From positions 139,079 through 203,078 of the forward strand of contig DIBR01000034.1 of the NCBI GenBank assembly GCA_002415025.1: a DNA stretch of 64,000 bases, given 5' to 3'. The DNA is from Spongiibacteraceae bacterium UBA5047 (GTDB lineage: Bacteria > Pseudomonadota > Gammaproteobacteria > Pseudomonadales > Spongiibacteraceae). Positions 1-8,154 of this stretch are shown here, in pieces (the stretch's first letter is position 1; each line of letters opens with the position of its first letter). The notes under the pieces are model-generated. The model was not told the DNA's origin and did no database searches. It saw nothing but the letters and a program-made list of their open reading frames with translations. Position numbers and translations under genes: made by a program.

Positions 1-3
1 AAA

Positions 4-23
4 AGCCCCGCCTGAGCGGGGCT
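4..23 (-). terminator. Rho-independent terminator of the lipoprotein gene
   Basis: A perfect 8-bp stem, AGCCCCGC with GCGGGGCT, encloses a 4-base loop. Read on the minus strand it is followed by a short T run (the four A bases at 1-4) at the window edge. It lies about 27 bases past the stop of the minus-strand lipoprotein gene, so it most likely ends that transcript. The window edge cuts off any further T residues. Confidence 0.75.
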
Positions 24-50
24 ATTGTGTTTCATTCGACAGCACGTTAA

Positions 51-608
51 TCAGCGCTGGTTTTCGTTAATCAAACGGCTTCGCAGCGCACTTGCCAGAC
101 GGCGGGCGTCGTAGCTTCGCGCATTGTCCGGCATCGGATTTTTGCGCATCAGCACCTCAAGACTGTAAGAGTAAGACGTTCGACTCGAGGTCGTGGCTAT
201 ACCGGAGCCAGGCGATACTACCGTGCCGCCGGTGACAACGGTGTCACAGTTACCCAGCAAGTCACAGTTGCGATAATAAGTCTGCGATTGCTGGTAAGTA
301 GCACCAAAACCGCTATCAACCGTGGTACTGCGAACCTTCTTGTCTTCGTTACGGTCAGCCGTTTCAAACCAGTCGTAGCCTTGAGCCAGCGTCAGTTCAG
401 CAGCCCGCAGCAGCGCATAATCCTGCACGGTTTCTGATTCCGTGCTGCTATTCCCCACAAACGTGATCCGGTAACGATTATCGCCCAGCGGGGTTTCCGT
501 ATAGCCGTATTCGCCACGGCTCTCTGCTGGCTTATACGGTGTTTCCGTTGCGCAAGCCGCCAGCAGGGCTGTTGACAGCACAAGCATACCTGTAAGCCAA
601 GTTCTCAC
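51..608 (-). CDS. CC0125/CC1285-type lipoprotein
   Basis: Predicted lipoprotein of 185 aa. I chose the GTG at 608 because a full GAGGAGG ribosome site lies six bases upstream; a TTG 24 bases earlier would swallow that site. From this start the protein opens with a short hydrophobic signal and a lipobox ending in LLAAC at about residue 19. The body carries the YGYTETPLGDNRYRITFVGN stretch and an RAAELTLAQGYDWF stretch, both typical of the small CC0125/CC1285 lipoprotein family, whose role is unknown. A Cys-rich loop (NCDLLGNCD) follows. The gene stands alone between its terminator and the divergent kinase gene. Lipidation and envelope location are inferred; no activity can be assigned. Confidence 0.8.
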   Translation of the reverse strand: MRTWLTGMLVLSTALLAACATETPYKPAESRGEYGYTETPLGDNRYRITFVGNSSTESETVQDYALLRAAELTLAQGYDWFETADRNEDKKVRSTTVDSGFGATYQQSQTYYRNCDLLGNCDTVVTGGTVVSPGSGIATTSSRTSYSYSLEVLMRKNPMPDNARSYDARRLASALRSRLINENQR

Positions 609-791
609 GTAGTACCTCCTCAGTTTTGACAATGTCTACTCAGCAGTTCTTACACTGCTGTTGGGCACAGTCTACGTCCGGCAGATTAACCGCAGCTTAA
701 TAATGGACGTTAGCCCGCAGAAACTGCTACTTTCCCCACCGGCTCTGCTTTTCGGGCACATCCTTGCTCCGCGCCCCAAGGAAGCCAAGCC

Positions 792-820
792 TTATGCACC
801 TGTTCGCACAATGCTATAAT
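792..820 (+). promoter_or_regulatory. Extended -10 promoter of the Ser/Thr kinase gene
   Basis: A perfect TATAAT at 815-820 is preceded by TGC, giving an extended -10. Seventeen bases upstream lies TTATGC as a weak -35. Transcription would begin near 827, leaving a leader of about 38 bases before the TTG start at 865. This is among the best sigma-70 matches in the window. Confidence 0.6.
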
Positions 821-864
821 TTTCAGATACAGAACAATAAGTAGAACTCACTGGGGACGGCGCT

Positions 865-2328
865 TTGGACTATCCAGAAATTCCCGGGTATCAGATACAC
901 AAACTATTGGGTAAAGGCGGCATGGCTGTCGTTTATCTGGCTGTGCAAGCGGACTTTGAGCGCAAAGTCGCACTCAAGATCATGGCAAAGCACCTGCAGT
1001 CGGATTCAAGTTTTGGCGAGCGGTTTTTACGCGAGGCCCGCATCGTTGCCCAGTTGTCCCACCCGAACATTGTTCCCGTTTACGATTTTGGCCAGTTTGA
1101 AGAATTTCACTACATGGCCATGGAATATTTGTCCTCAGGCGACCTCAAAGCCAAACTTAAAAGAGGCTTGCCACTGTCTGAAGGCATTAACATCATCAAG
1201 GCCATCGCCTCCGGCCTCGATTACGCGCACCAAAAGAACTTTATTCACCGCGATATAAAGCCCGAGAACATTCTTTTTCGAGACGACGGCAGCCCGGTTA
1301 TTTCCGATTTTGGTATTGCCCGCAATACTGAATCGGCAACCCGCATGACCATGACCGGCACTGTCATCGGGTCGCCACACTACATGAGCCCCGAGCAGGC
1401 TGAAGCCGCACACCTTGATGGCCGGAGCGATCTTTACAGTCTGGGTGTCATCTTCTATGAAATGTTGTGTGGGGCGGTACCCTTCAGCGGAGAGTCGGCA
1501 ATATCCATCAGCATAAAGCACATCACCGCGCCGGTGCCGCCGCTGCCGCCCGACAGAGCGGAATTCCAGGAGTTTATAGATATCGCTCTTGCCAAAGACC
1601 GCGAAGAGCGCTTTCAAACCGGCGCTGAACTCAGGGATGCGCTCGACGATATAGGTAATAATCTGAGCGATGCGCTGGCCAGCGCAATCGTTATGACGCG
1701 TGGACGATCAAAAACGGGCGGCACCACGGCTAACAGCAAAAACCGCTCAGGCAGAGACGTGTCTCGAAACCCCAAAGCCTCGCGCTCATCACGCCAGCCA
1801 GCACAACGTCGTTCTGGCGGCCAGAACCGGCAGTCCGCCTCACGCCGCGTGGCTTCCCAATCCGGGGGGTTATCAAAAACAGCAATAGCGCTGGTCGTCG
1901 CCGGAGTCCTGTCTTTGGGAGCGGTGGGCTATTGGTACTACCCGCAAAGCATCAGCAAGCTGTTTAACGCTGGCGGCGCTTCCACAAAAATGCCGGAGGA
2001 GACTTTAAGCCCCAGGCAGCAGGAATTGCTTGCTAGCGCAGAGAGCGCCATTCGCGAGGGGCGCTATTACGCGCCTCCCGCGAATAACGCCCAATACTTT
2101 CTCACCGCCCTGCTCGCACTGAGCCCTGATTTGCCCGAGGCCAAAATCGCCATTGAAAACCTGTTTCGCATTTACTTGCGTCAGGCAGAATCGGCTATTG
2201 CCTCCCGAAAATTCGACGAGGCGAACAACTTTCTCAACCAGTCATCGCAGATTTCACTCTATATCCAGAGTCGCAAACTCCTCGATGACCAGCGCGAACT
2301 TCGCGCTGCAGTCATTGCTGCCCAGTAA
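865..2328 (+). CDS. Membrane-anchored Ser/Thr protein kinase
   Basis: Hanks-type (PknB-like) protein kinase of 487 aa. The kinase domain spans about residues 8-265: glycine loop GKGGMAVVY at 16-24, ATP-anchoring K38 in VALK, catalytic loop HRDIKPEN from 128, DFG at 148-150 and SPE at 175-177. A basic, Ser/Arg-rich linker (about 275-335) leads to one membrane helix (about 337-358) and a helical, TPR-like extracytoplasmic tail. The start is TTG at 865 with GGGGA just upstream; the next ATG lies inside the glycine loop and would break the domain. A PP2C phosphatase that could reverse its action is encoded 1 kb away on the opposite strand. Substrates are unknown. T6SS PpkA-like roles are possible but no T6SS gene is visible here. 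Confidence 0.9.
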   Translation: MDYPEIPGYQIHKLLGKGGMAVVYLAVQADFERKVALKIMAKHLQSDSSFGERFLREARIVAQLSHPNIVPVYDFGQFEEFHYMAMEYLSSGDLKAKLKRGLPLSEGINIIKAIASGLDYAHQKNFIHRDIKPENILFRDDGSPVISDFGIARNTESATRMTMTGTVIGSPHYMSPEQAEAAHLDGRSDLYSLGVIFYEMLCGAVPFSGESAISISIKHITAPVPPLPPDRAEFQEFIDIALAKDREERFQTGAELRDALDDIGNNLSDALASAIVMTRGRSKTGGTTANSKNRSGRDVSRNPKASRSSRQPAQRRSGGQNRQSASRRVASQSGGLSKTAIALVVAGVLSLGAVGYWYYPQSISKLFNAGGASTKMPEETLSPRQQELLASAESAIREGRYYAPPANNAQYFLTALLALSPDLPEAKIAIENLFRIYLRQAESAIASRKFDEANNFLNQSSQISLYIQSRKLLDDQRELRAAVIAAQ

Positions 2329-2351
2329 CCGCCGATTGTCGCGGGGCCCTG

Positions 2352-2378
2352 GCAGATAGAAAATCAACAGCCTGCTAG
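2352..2378. repeat. Partial copy of the CTAGCAGGCT palindromic element
   Basis: These 27 bases are identical to 58709-58735, the right end of the 148-bp element near 58.6 kb. The sequence further left (2326-2351) resembles that element only loosely, so this looks like a truncated or decayed copy. It sits exactly between the convergent kinase and outer-membrane genes, and its terminal CTAG contains the TAG stop codon of the minus-strand barrel gene. Confidence 0.75.
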
Positions 2379-3187
2379 AAAAGCCACTCCAGTCCCGCGC
2401 CGTAGCTGAGCACCTGCTGATCGATCTCAACCTCAGCGCCCGCGAAATTTCCATTCGCATCGTTACCGTCAAACTCATAGCGCTGGTAGCGCAAATCCAG
2501 GTGGTACGCGATACGCTTGGTGAGCAATGCCGACCACCGCGCCCCTATCTTGAACCCTTCCGAGTCACCGTCGTATTCAAAATTCCGGCCCGCCGTTGCG
2601 AAATTATCTTCATACACACCATCGAGAATGGCGTAGCTTGCATCAAACGACAAAGTGCCAAGTTCCAGAACCGGCATATCGTAGCGCGCACCCAGAACAA
2701 TGCCGTCTTCCTGATAGTTCTGCTCATAACGCGGCGTCTGCGGCGGAGAAGGAAAACCCGTAATATTTTTGATAACGGTTTCAGCATCGCGATAGCCAAC
2801 GTAGCCGCGCAATCCATCAGAGAGCCGCATTCCAAAGGTCAGACTTAAATCTTCCAGCCCTACCGAAGACTTGCCGCCGGTAAAAGGAACTGTAGTACTT
2901 GTGAGCGCATCGTCGACACTGTCTTCGCGCTCTATCGCCACATAATAACGCTCATAAAATGCGGTCAAGCCGAGCGCAAGGACCGGCAAATTAACTTCTA
3001 GGTCCCCACTGGCGCTCGCGGGTAATGAACTGCTTCCTTTAAAAAGACGCTGGTCAAACTGTAAATTTTGCATGTGCACTGCCGCACTCGGAACCCAGGC
3101 AATGTTTTCAAAAAACGATTCTGCCGCATTGCCCAGTTGACAGAAATTTGCCGCTAAAAAAGCAACAGAAAAATATCGGCGATGCAT
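2375..3187 (-). CDS. Outer-membrane beta-barrel protein
   Basis: Predicted barrel of 270 aa. The ATG at 3187 is preceded by a strong GGAGG-type site and begins a plausible signal peptide (MHRRYFSVAFLAANFCQLG, cleavage near NAA-ES). Upstream in-frame starts are possible, for example an ATG at 3214. The body is a series of alternating hydrophobic/polar strands such as LGARYDMPVLELGTLSFDAS and RIAYHLDLRYQRYEF, and the chain ends in Phe (GLEWLF), the usual Bam recognition residue. No porin family can be named. Its stop codon lies inside a repeat element shared with 58.6 kb. It lies downstream of the phosphatase gene on the same strand, with a 165-base gap. Confidence 0.75.
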   Translation of the reverse strand: MHRRYFSVAFLAANFCQLGNAAESFFENIAWVPSAAVHMQNLQFDQRLFKGSSSLPASASGDLEVNLPVLALGLTAFYERYYVAIEREDSVDDALTSTTVPFTGGKSSVGLEDLSLTFGMRLSDGLRGYVGYRDAETVIKNITGFPSPPQTPRYEQNYQEDGIVLGARYDMPVLELGTLSFDASYAILDGVYEDNFATAGRNFEYDGDSEGFKIGARWSALLTKRIAYHLDLRYQRYEFDGNDANGNFAGAEVEIDQQVLSYGAGLEWLF

Positions 3188-3352
3188 CGCCCCCCTCCAC
3201 CATAGTTTACACATTGAGCTTCCCTCTTGCTCTTGCTGACAGGTTGCGCGACGATCGTGAAGCCTTCTCGACATTGCCACTCACACCAACATCGCCACCT
3301 GAGCGCAGCGGCCGCGCCGCATTGGTTATGTACGGGTAGTTATTCACCGTGA

Positions 3353-4192
3353 TTAAACGAGACAATAAAACAGCGCCGCCAGCGCAACAACTGCAGCTAC
3401 AACGGCAACAGGCCGCCAACCGGCCAACACTGCTCCAGACGACGAAGCCTGCGTGCTGACACGAGCTTGGGTATCGTTCACCGAGCGATGCTCGAGGCGA
3501 ACCAGAACGACGGTTACGTTATCTGCACCGTCATTAGCCAGCGTTTTGGCTATTAGCTGGTCAGAGACCGCACTCAGATCATCACTGCTCTCGAGTATAG
3601 CCGCTATATCCTCGTGCTTTACGTAGTCGCTGAGCCCATCGCTACACAACAGTATAATCTGACCATCTTCAAAGCCGTCTGTAATGGAATCTACGTGAAG
3701 GTATTGCAGCTTTTCCTGACCTATCGCCTGCAACACGATATTGCGGCCGGGGTGAGTAGCGGCTTCTTCTTCGTTGATATGTTGTTCTTCAAGCAATTGC
3801 TGAATGAGTGAATGATCGCGGGAAACCTGGTCCAGGCCCTGCTCACGACTCCAGACATAACAGCGGCTGTCTCCAACCCAGGACACCTGATAACTGTTGC
3901 CATGCACCAAAAGAGCTACAACCGTCGACGCCATACCGGGGCGACCAACACCTTCAGCCGGCGCCTCCAAGACAGCGTCGTGCGCAATGTGTATGGCATC
4001 CTCAAGGCTCGCGCCCGCCTGCAGCTCCCGCTGTATTACCCGACAGGTAATCTCACTGGCTACTTCGCCCGCATCCTGTCCGCCAACACCGTCAGCCAAA
4101 ACCCACAGATTGAGCTCCGGGCAGGCGGCAAAATTATCTTCGTTGTTGCTTCGGTGACAACCGATATCTGACTTTGCTGCATAACTAAGCAT
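3353..4192 (-). CDS. PP2C-family Ser/Thr phosphatase, tail-anchored
   Basis: Metal-dependent protein phosphatase of 279 aa. It shows the PP2C motifs in order: RSNNEDN near residue 14, ADGVGG at 33-38, a GDSR motif in the middle, CSDGLSDYV, and DGADNVTVVLV near the end of the domain. These supply the Asp residues that bind the two Mn/Mg ions. Unusually for the short Stp1-like proteins, a hydrophobic helix (about 257-278) ends the chain, so it is probably held at the inner membrane facing the cytoplasm, like the nearby kinase. It is the natural antagonist of the kinase at 865-2328, though the two are on opposite strands and not co-transcribed. No clear ribosome site is visible before the ATG. 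Confidence 0.9.
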   Translation of the reverse strand: MLSYAAKSDIGCHRSNNEDNFAACPELNLWVLADGVGGQDAGEVASEITCRVIQRELQAGASLEDAIHIAHDAVLEAPAEGVGRPGMASTVVALLVHGNSYQVSWVGDSRCYVWSREQGLDQVSRDHSLIQQLLEEQHINEEEAATHPGRNIVLQAIGQEKLQYLHVDSITDGFEDGQIILLCSDGLSDYVKHEDIAAILESSDDLSAVSDQLIAKTLANDGADNVTVVLVRLEHRSVNDTQARVSTQASSSGAVLAGWRPVAVVAAVVALAALFYCLV

Positions 4193-4414
4193 AGGGGGTG
4201 TCCACCCAGATGAAAGACATCTTCAGAGCCTGCATCTCAATGTAATGGGGGCACCTGAAAAGTCCGTCGTGTCAATTTTGTTATTGATGTTATTGGCGTC
4301 CACTCGAAACAACCAAACTGTGCAACGGCTATCGCCGATAGCGTATACCAATTTGTGCCTTACTGTCAGCAATTGACGCCGTTGTCACAAAGAGCGGCAT
4401 TGTTTCCAGGGCAA

Positions 4415-4669
4415 TTATTTCACAGCCAGGCCACGCAATTCTCCGCTGTAGCGGCGACACTCTCGCCACAACCACCTGTCAGTTTTCCTCATCGTTGCAC
4501 GCATGGCACTCCGGCTGCGGTAACCTCGCAAAATATTGCCTTTGCGAAGCGCTTTTTGCAGCTGCAACGATTCCAGCTTGGCTCGCCGGCATTCCTGCCA
4601 CTCGGCAGCCGGGGTAGTGGACGATAGGGAACACAACACAAGAAAGGAAAAAATTAGCCGGAATTTCAT
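4415..4669 (-). CDS. Small exported basic protein
   Basis: Hypothetical protein of 84 aa. The ATG at 4669 has GGGAGG eight bases upstream and starts a clear signal peptide (MKFRLIFSFLVLCSLSSTTPAA, cut before EW). The mature part is short, Arg/Lys-rich and has two Cys residues (QECRRAK, RECRRYS) that could form a disulfide. I do not recognise a family. It lies 37 bases downstream of the next barrel gene on the same strand, so they may be co-transcribed. Confidence 0.6.
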   Translation of the reverse strand: MKFRLIFSFLVLCSLSSTTPAAEWQECRRAKLESLQLQKALRKGNILRGYRSRSAMRATMRKTDRWLWRECRRYSGELRGLAVK

Positions 4670-4706
4670 AAAGCGACCTCCCTGTCGCAACGAATTCCAG
4701 TCTAGC

Positions 4707-5291
4707 TTACAACAAAAACTCCACACCAACAGTCAACAGGTCATAGTCAGCAACAACATCACTGCCATTGTCTTTAAACTCGAAGCGGTCATATTCGACC
4801 ACAACGTTCATACCGGGAGCGCCGCTAAACCTCAAGCCGACGCCCCAGAAGGGGTCGACACCGTCTTCATAAAAACGATCGATAAAATTGGTGCCGGCGC
4901 TACGCACGTCAGTCACCTGCTCCCAACTGATAATGCCGCCTTTCACAAAGGCACTCACCTCTGGCGCAAGCGGCAAGTCCAGAACCAGATCAAGAGTAAG
5001 CCCGTCTGTTTCCGCTTCGGCACTGGCGGTTGGCGTCGTCACGGCTGACTGCCCAAAACTGACGTAGGATATGTTCCCGCCTAACATACCTGAACGAAAG
5101 CCAACACCTGCACGAAACCCTACATCAGTGTCATCAATATCCGACCCGGCGGGAAAATTGCTCTTGTTGATATCCTGGCTGGCCTCACCGATACCAAAAT
5201 CCAGCACTAAGGCGTCGCGCCTGTCGTGGTCAGCAAAAGCCCAGGGTGGCAGCAAGAAAAGTGCGCATGGCAGAAGGGTAATGACTCGCAT
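4707..5291 (-). CDS. OmpA/OmpX-like small outer-membrane barrel
   Basis: Predicted 8-stranded barrel of 194 aa. The ATG at 5291 begins the signal MRVITLLPCALFLLPPWAFA with cleavage before DHDR; a GTG 15 bases upstream is the alternative start. Repeated amphipathic strands (VGFRAGVGFRSGMLGGNISY, GLTLDLVLDLPL, DPFWGVGLRFSG, MNVVVEYDRFEF) and the end VGVEFLL fit the outer-membrane beta-barrel family used by OmpA-like and attachment-invasion proteins. No ligand can be inferred. It probably shares a transcript with the small secreted protein downstream. Confidence 0.75.
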   Translation of the reverse strand: MRVITLLPCALFLLPPWAFADHDRRDALVLDFGIGEASQDINKSNFPAGSDIDDTDVGFRAGVGFRSGMLGGNISYVSFGQSAVTTPTASAEAETDGLTLDLVLDLPLAPEVSAFVKGGIISWEQVTDVRSAGTNFIDRFYEDGVDPFWGVGLRFSGAPGMNVVVEYDRFEFKDNGSDVVADYDLLTVGVEFLL

Positions 5292-5361
5292 GGCTTTCGC
5301 CCTCACGGTGGTAGTGAGGGAAGTCTGCGCCGATTGAGATGAACAGAGACTGAATGTGGGG

Positions 5362-6018
5362 TCAGTCGATCAGCAAGCTGTCACAGAGGTAGATCGACAT
5401 TTCTTCAATACGATCGAAAACGGGGTAAGACGGGTCGTGAATCCAGTTCATAATCACCGCATTTATGGTGCCGACAATAATTTCACCAATAAACTCTACG
5501 CTGTAGCGAGTGCTGACATCGCCCAACAGGTTGCCCTCGCGAGCCAGGTGTATAAATCCGGCATTCAATTTACCGAGCTGCTGACCCACACGGCTTTTCT
5601 CGCTGGACAGGTCCATCAACGCCTGATGAATTAACAACCGCTCCAGGTCCTGGTAACGCTCCAGGTTGTTCACCATCACTGAAAATATAAAGCGAATACG
5701 CTCGCGCGTGGAGCCATACTTTTCAATGGCCAGCTCTATGACGTTATAGGTTTCGTCATAGAGCATGGAATCACTCAGCTCACGAATCAGGTCTTGCTTG
5801 GAGCTGTAATAGTTGTAGAAGGTCTTGCGTGCTACCTCGGCTGCTTCGCAGATTTCCTCGACCGTAGTGAGTTCGAAGCCCTGCCCTGCAAACAGGTTGA
5901 GTGCGGCCTCGTTTATACGAGCCCGCACTTCAAGCTTTCGACGCTCACGACGACTAAGTTCAGAGCCGGCAAGCTCGGCCGCCTCGCTACCGAGTGTCGT
6001 CGCTGCTAAGCCGGACAT
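5362..6018 (-). CDS. TetR-family regulator
   Basis: Transcriptional regulator of 218 aa. The TetR DNA-binding domain spans about residues 26-75 (RARINEAALNLFAGQGFELT, then TVEEICEAAEVARKTFYNYY as the recognition part). The C-terminal ligand domain is unclassified. Start ATG 6018 has AGGCAGGG upstream. It lies 26 bases after the SDR gene, so the two are probably one transcript that the regulator controls; an 18-bp palindrome upstream of the SDR gene is a candidate operator. The ligand is unknown, but an acyl-CoA or steroid/alcohol is plausible from the neighbours. Confidence 0.88.
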   Translation of the reverse strand: MSGLAATTLGSEAAELAGSELSRRERRKLEVRARINEAALNLFAGQGFELTTVEEICEAAEVARKTFYNYYSSKQDLIRELSDSMLYDETYNVIELAIEKYGSTRERIRFIFSVMVNNLERYQDLERLLIHQALMDLSSEKSRVGQQLGKLNAGFIHLAREGNLLGDVSTRYSVEFIGEIIVGTINAVIMNWIHDPSYPVFDRIEEMSIYLCDSLLID

Positions 6019-6044
6019 GACCCTGCCTCACTCACAACAAGCAT

Positions 6045-6920
6045 TTATAATACATTGGGCAGCACAGGATTTGTCTGGCTCAGTATGCCGTCAAGTCGCG
6101 CACGCAATGCTTCGTCAGATTTATCGGTGCTGGGGCGAATCCAGAACTTGTCCTCTTTCAAGGCTGCCACCGCATATGCGGCCACTTCCTGTGGCGAAGT
6201 GGTTTCAAGCTCCATACCAAACTGCTCCATCATTTTTTTCATGTCATCAACCGAGCTGATGCCGGACGCTTTCTCACCACTACCGGGTAACTCTGCAGGG
6301 CGCACACGCTCGGAATTGAATATTCCTGTATCGACAACATGGGGGCCAGGAAACAGCGCATTGATCTTGACCGGTGATTCCTTGGCCTGCATCTGGAAAT
6401 ACAGCGTTTCGGTTATCGCCTGAACCGCCGCCTTTGTGGCCGTATAGATCGGAGCATCTGGCAACATTAAAAATGCCCCGTTGCCCGAACCGGTCACAAC
6501 AAAGTGCGCCTCCTGATTCTGCTCCACCAGTTTTGGCATGAAGGCATTAATGGAGTGGATAACACCCCACATATTCACCGCAAAACCCCACTTCCAGTCA
6601 TTGAGGTTGTAGTCCCACATATCGCCGGCTTCGCCCGCCCCGATACCCGCATTGGCAAACACCAGGTGCACTGCACCAAATTCGGCAAAGGCTTTGTCCG
6701 CCAGCGCATTCAAATCCTCTTGCTTGGTAACGTCAGTGCGCACACCAATTGCCGAGGTGCCACGTTCTTTTAAGGCGGCAACTGCAGCATCCAGCCCTTT
6801 CTGGTCAACATCGGCCAGCACTACCTTTGCGCCCTCAGCCGCCAGCGCATCACCCAATGCCCGACCGACACCGCTGGCGCCGCCGGTTATTACTGCTACC
6901 TTGCTAGAAAAATCCTTCAC
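6045..6920 (-). CDS. Short-chain dehydrogenase/reductase
   Basis: Classical SDR of 291 aa. Start GTG 6920 is chosen because GAGG lies just upstream and the Rossmann fold begins at once. TGGASGVG at 12-19 binds the cofactor, NAG is at about 90-92, Ser145 lies in the VTGSGNG stretch and Tyr159-Lys163 in YTATK complete the catalytic set. The long insert after the active site ([20 protein letters not shown]) is typical of the longer SDRs in lipid and steroid catabolism of actinobacteria and marine gammaproteobacteria. The substrate is unknown. It is divergent from fbp and followed by a TetR gene. Confidence 0.85.
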   Translation of the reverse strand: MKDFSSKVAVITGGASGVGRALGDALAAEGAKVVLADVDQKGLDAAVAALKERGTSAIGVRTDVTKQEDLNALADKAFAEFGAVHLVFANAGIGAGEAGDMWDYNLNDWKWGFAVNMWGVIHSINAFMPKLVEQNQEAHFVVTGSGNGAFLMLPDAPIYTATKAAVQAITETLYFQMQAKESPVKINALFPGPHVVDTGIFNSERVRPAELPGSGEKASGISSVDDMKKMMEQFGMELETTSPQEVAAYAVAALKEDKFWIRPSTDKSDEALRARLDGILSQTNPVLPNVL

Positions 6921-6951
6921 CTGCGACCTCACACTATTCAAATTATCGACA

Positions 6952-6969
6952 GCCTTGTCATCACAAGGC
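6952..6969. promoter_or_regulatory. Candidate TetR operator (18-bp palindrome)
   Basis: GCCTTGTCATCACAAGGC is a perfect inverted repeat with 7-bp arms and a 4-bp centre. It lies 32 bases upstream of the GTG of the SDR-TetR operon, where a repressor would block transcription. The same 7-4-7 geometry occurs in front of the P450/TetR pair at 11936-11953, with a different sequence. Confidence 0.5.
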
Positions 6970-7114
6970 CGATGGCATTTCCCAGACTGTATTACAGCGC
7001 CACAAATATTTACACACTTGTTACCTTTTTTTAATACTGGCGATGCCCCGCCTGTCATCATCGCCGCGCTGGTGGCATAATGCGCGGCTGTCTGAGCCTG
7101 CCACAGGGATACCC

Positions 7115-8095
7115 ATGAGTCGCACAACTCTCGCCGCCTATCTGGATGCCAACGCCACCGCCGATCTCACCGCTGTTGTTACCCGCATCGCAGACTGCTG
7201 CGCCGCTATTCAGGAGCAGTTGCGGCTGGGGGACCTGGCTGGCGTACTCGGCTCAGCAGGCGCAGACAATGTACAAGGTGAAACCCAGAAAAAACTCGAC
7301 GTGATTGCCAACGACATGCTCAAAGATGCACTGCAAGCCTGCCCCCAGGTGCGCGGCATTGCGTCCGAGGAAGAAGACTCGGTAGTTGCAGCGAATACTG
7401 CCGGCCACTTCCTGGTGACCTACGATCCACTTGACGGCTCGTCCAACATAGATATCAACAGCATGGTGGGCACCATCTTTTCAATCCTGCCGGCGCAGTC
7501 TGACGGCGAGTTGAGCGAAGCTGAATTCCTGCAACCGGGACGCAAGCAAAGCGCCGCCGGCTACGTGCTCTACGGCCCCTCCGTCATGCTGGTTTTGACC
7601 ACCGGCAAGGGCGTAAGCATGTTTACCTTTGAGCCGGGCAGTCGCCAGTTTTTGCAAACCGTCAGCAACGTCAGCATTGACCGGGACACCAGGGAATTTG
7701 CCGTCAATATGTCCAACCAGCGCTTCTGGGCATCGCCGATGCAAGAGTACGTCAGGGATTTGTTGTCGGGCAGCGACGGCCCTCGCGGCAAAAATTTCAA
7801 CATGCGCTGGGTTGCTGCAATGGTGGCCGATGTGCACCGCATTCTCTGTCGCGGCGGCCTGTTTACCTACCCCTGGGATTCACGCAAACCCGATCAGGCC
7901 GGCAAGCTGCGCCTGATGTATGAGGCTAACCCGATGGGCATGCTGGTAGAGCAGGCTGGCGGCGAAGTGTGGACCGACGGTGAACGTATACTGGATATCC
8001 AGCCCGACCAGATTCACCAGCGGGTACCGGTTATTCTGGGTTCAGCCGACGAAGTGCTGTGCTGCGTGGATTACCACAAAAAGGCAAGCGCCTGA
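7115..8095 (+). CDS. fbp: Fructose-1,6-bisphosphatase, class I
   Basis: Gluconeogenic enzyme of 326 aa that removes the 1-phosphate of fructose 1,6-bisphosphate. Metal-binding acidic residues are in GIASEEED (about 81-88) and [10 protein letters not shown] at 104-113; the conserved [11 protein letters not shown] and [12 protein letters not shown] stretches support class I. I chose ATG 7115 (AGGGA upstream); upstream in-frame codons lack the family's N-terminus. It is divergent from the SDR-TetR operon and is a housekeeping gene inside an otherwise accessory region. Confidence 0.95.
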   Translation: MSRTTLAAYLDANATADLTAVVTRIADCCAAIQEQLRLGDLAGVLGSAGADNVQGETQKKLDVIANDMLKDALQACPQVRGIASEEEDSVVAANTAGHFLVTYDPLDGSSNIDINSMVGTIFSILPAQSDGELSEAEFLQPGRKQSAAGYVLYGPSVMLVLTTGKGVSMFTFEPGSRQFLQTVSNVSIDRDTREFAVNMSNQRFWASPMQEYVRDLLSGSDGPRGKNFNMRWVAAMVADVHRILCRGGLFTYPWDSRKPDQAGKLRLMYEANPMGMLVEQAGGEVWTDGERILDIQPDQIHQRVPVILGSADEVLCCVDYHKKASA

Positions 8096-8154
8096 ATACC
8101 GGTTAAAGCCCGCCACAGCGGCTTCACCGGCGCACGAAGCGCCTCAAATACTGA

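Noticed and set aside
8099..8130. Interrupted hairpin after fbp (CCGGT ... ACCGG with inner AAGCC/GGCTT)
   Set aside because: The stem is broken and no T run follows, so it cannot be called a terminator with confidence.
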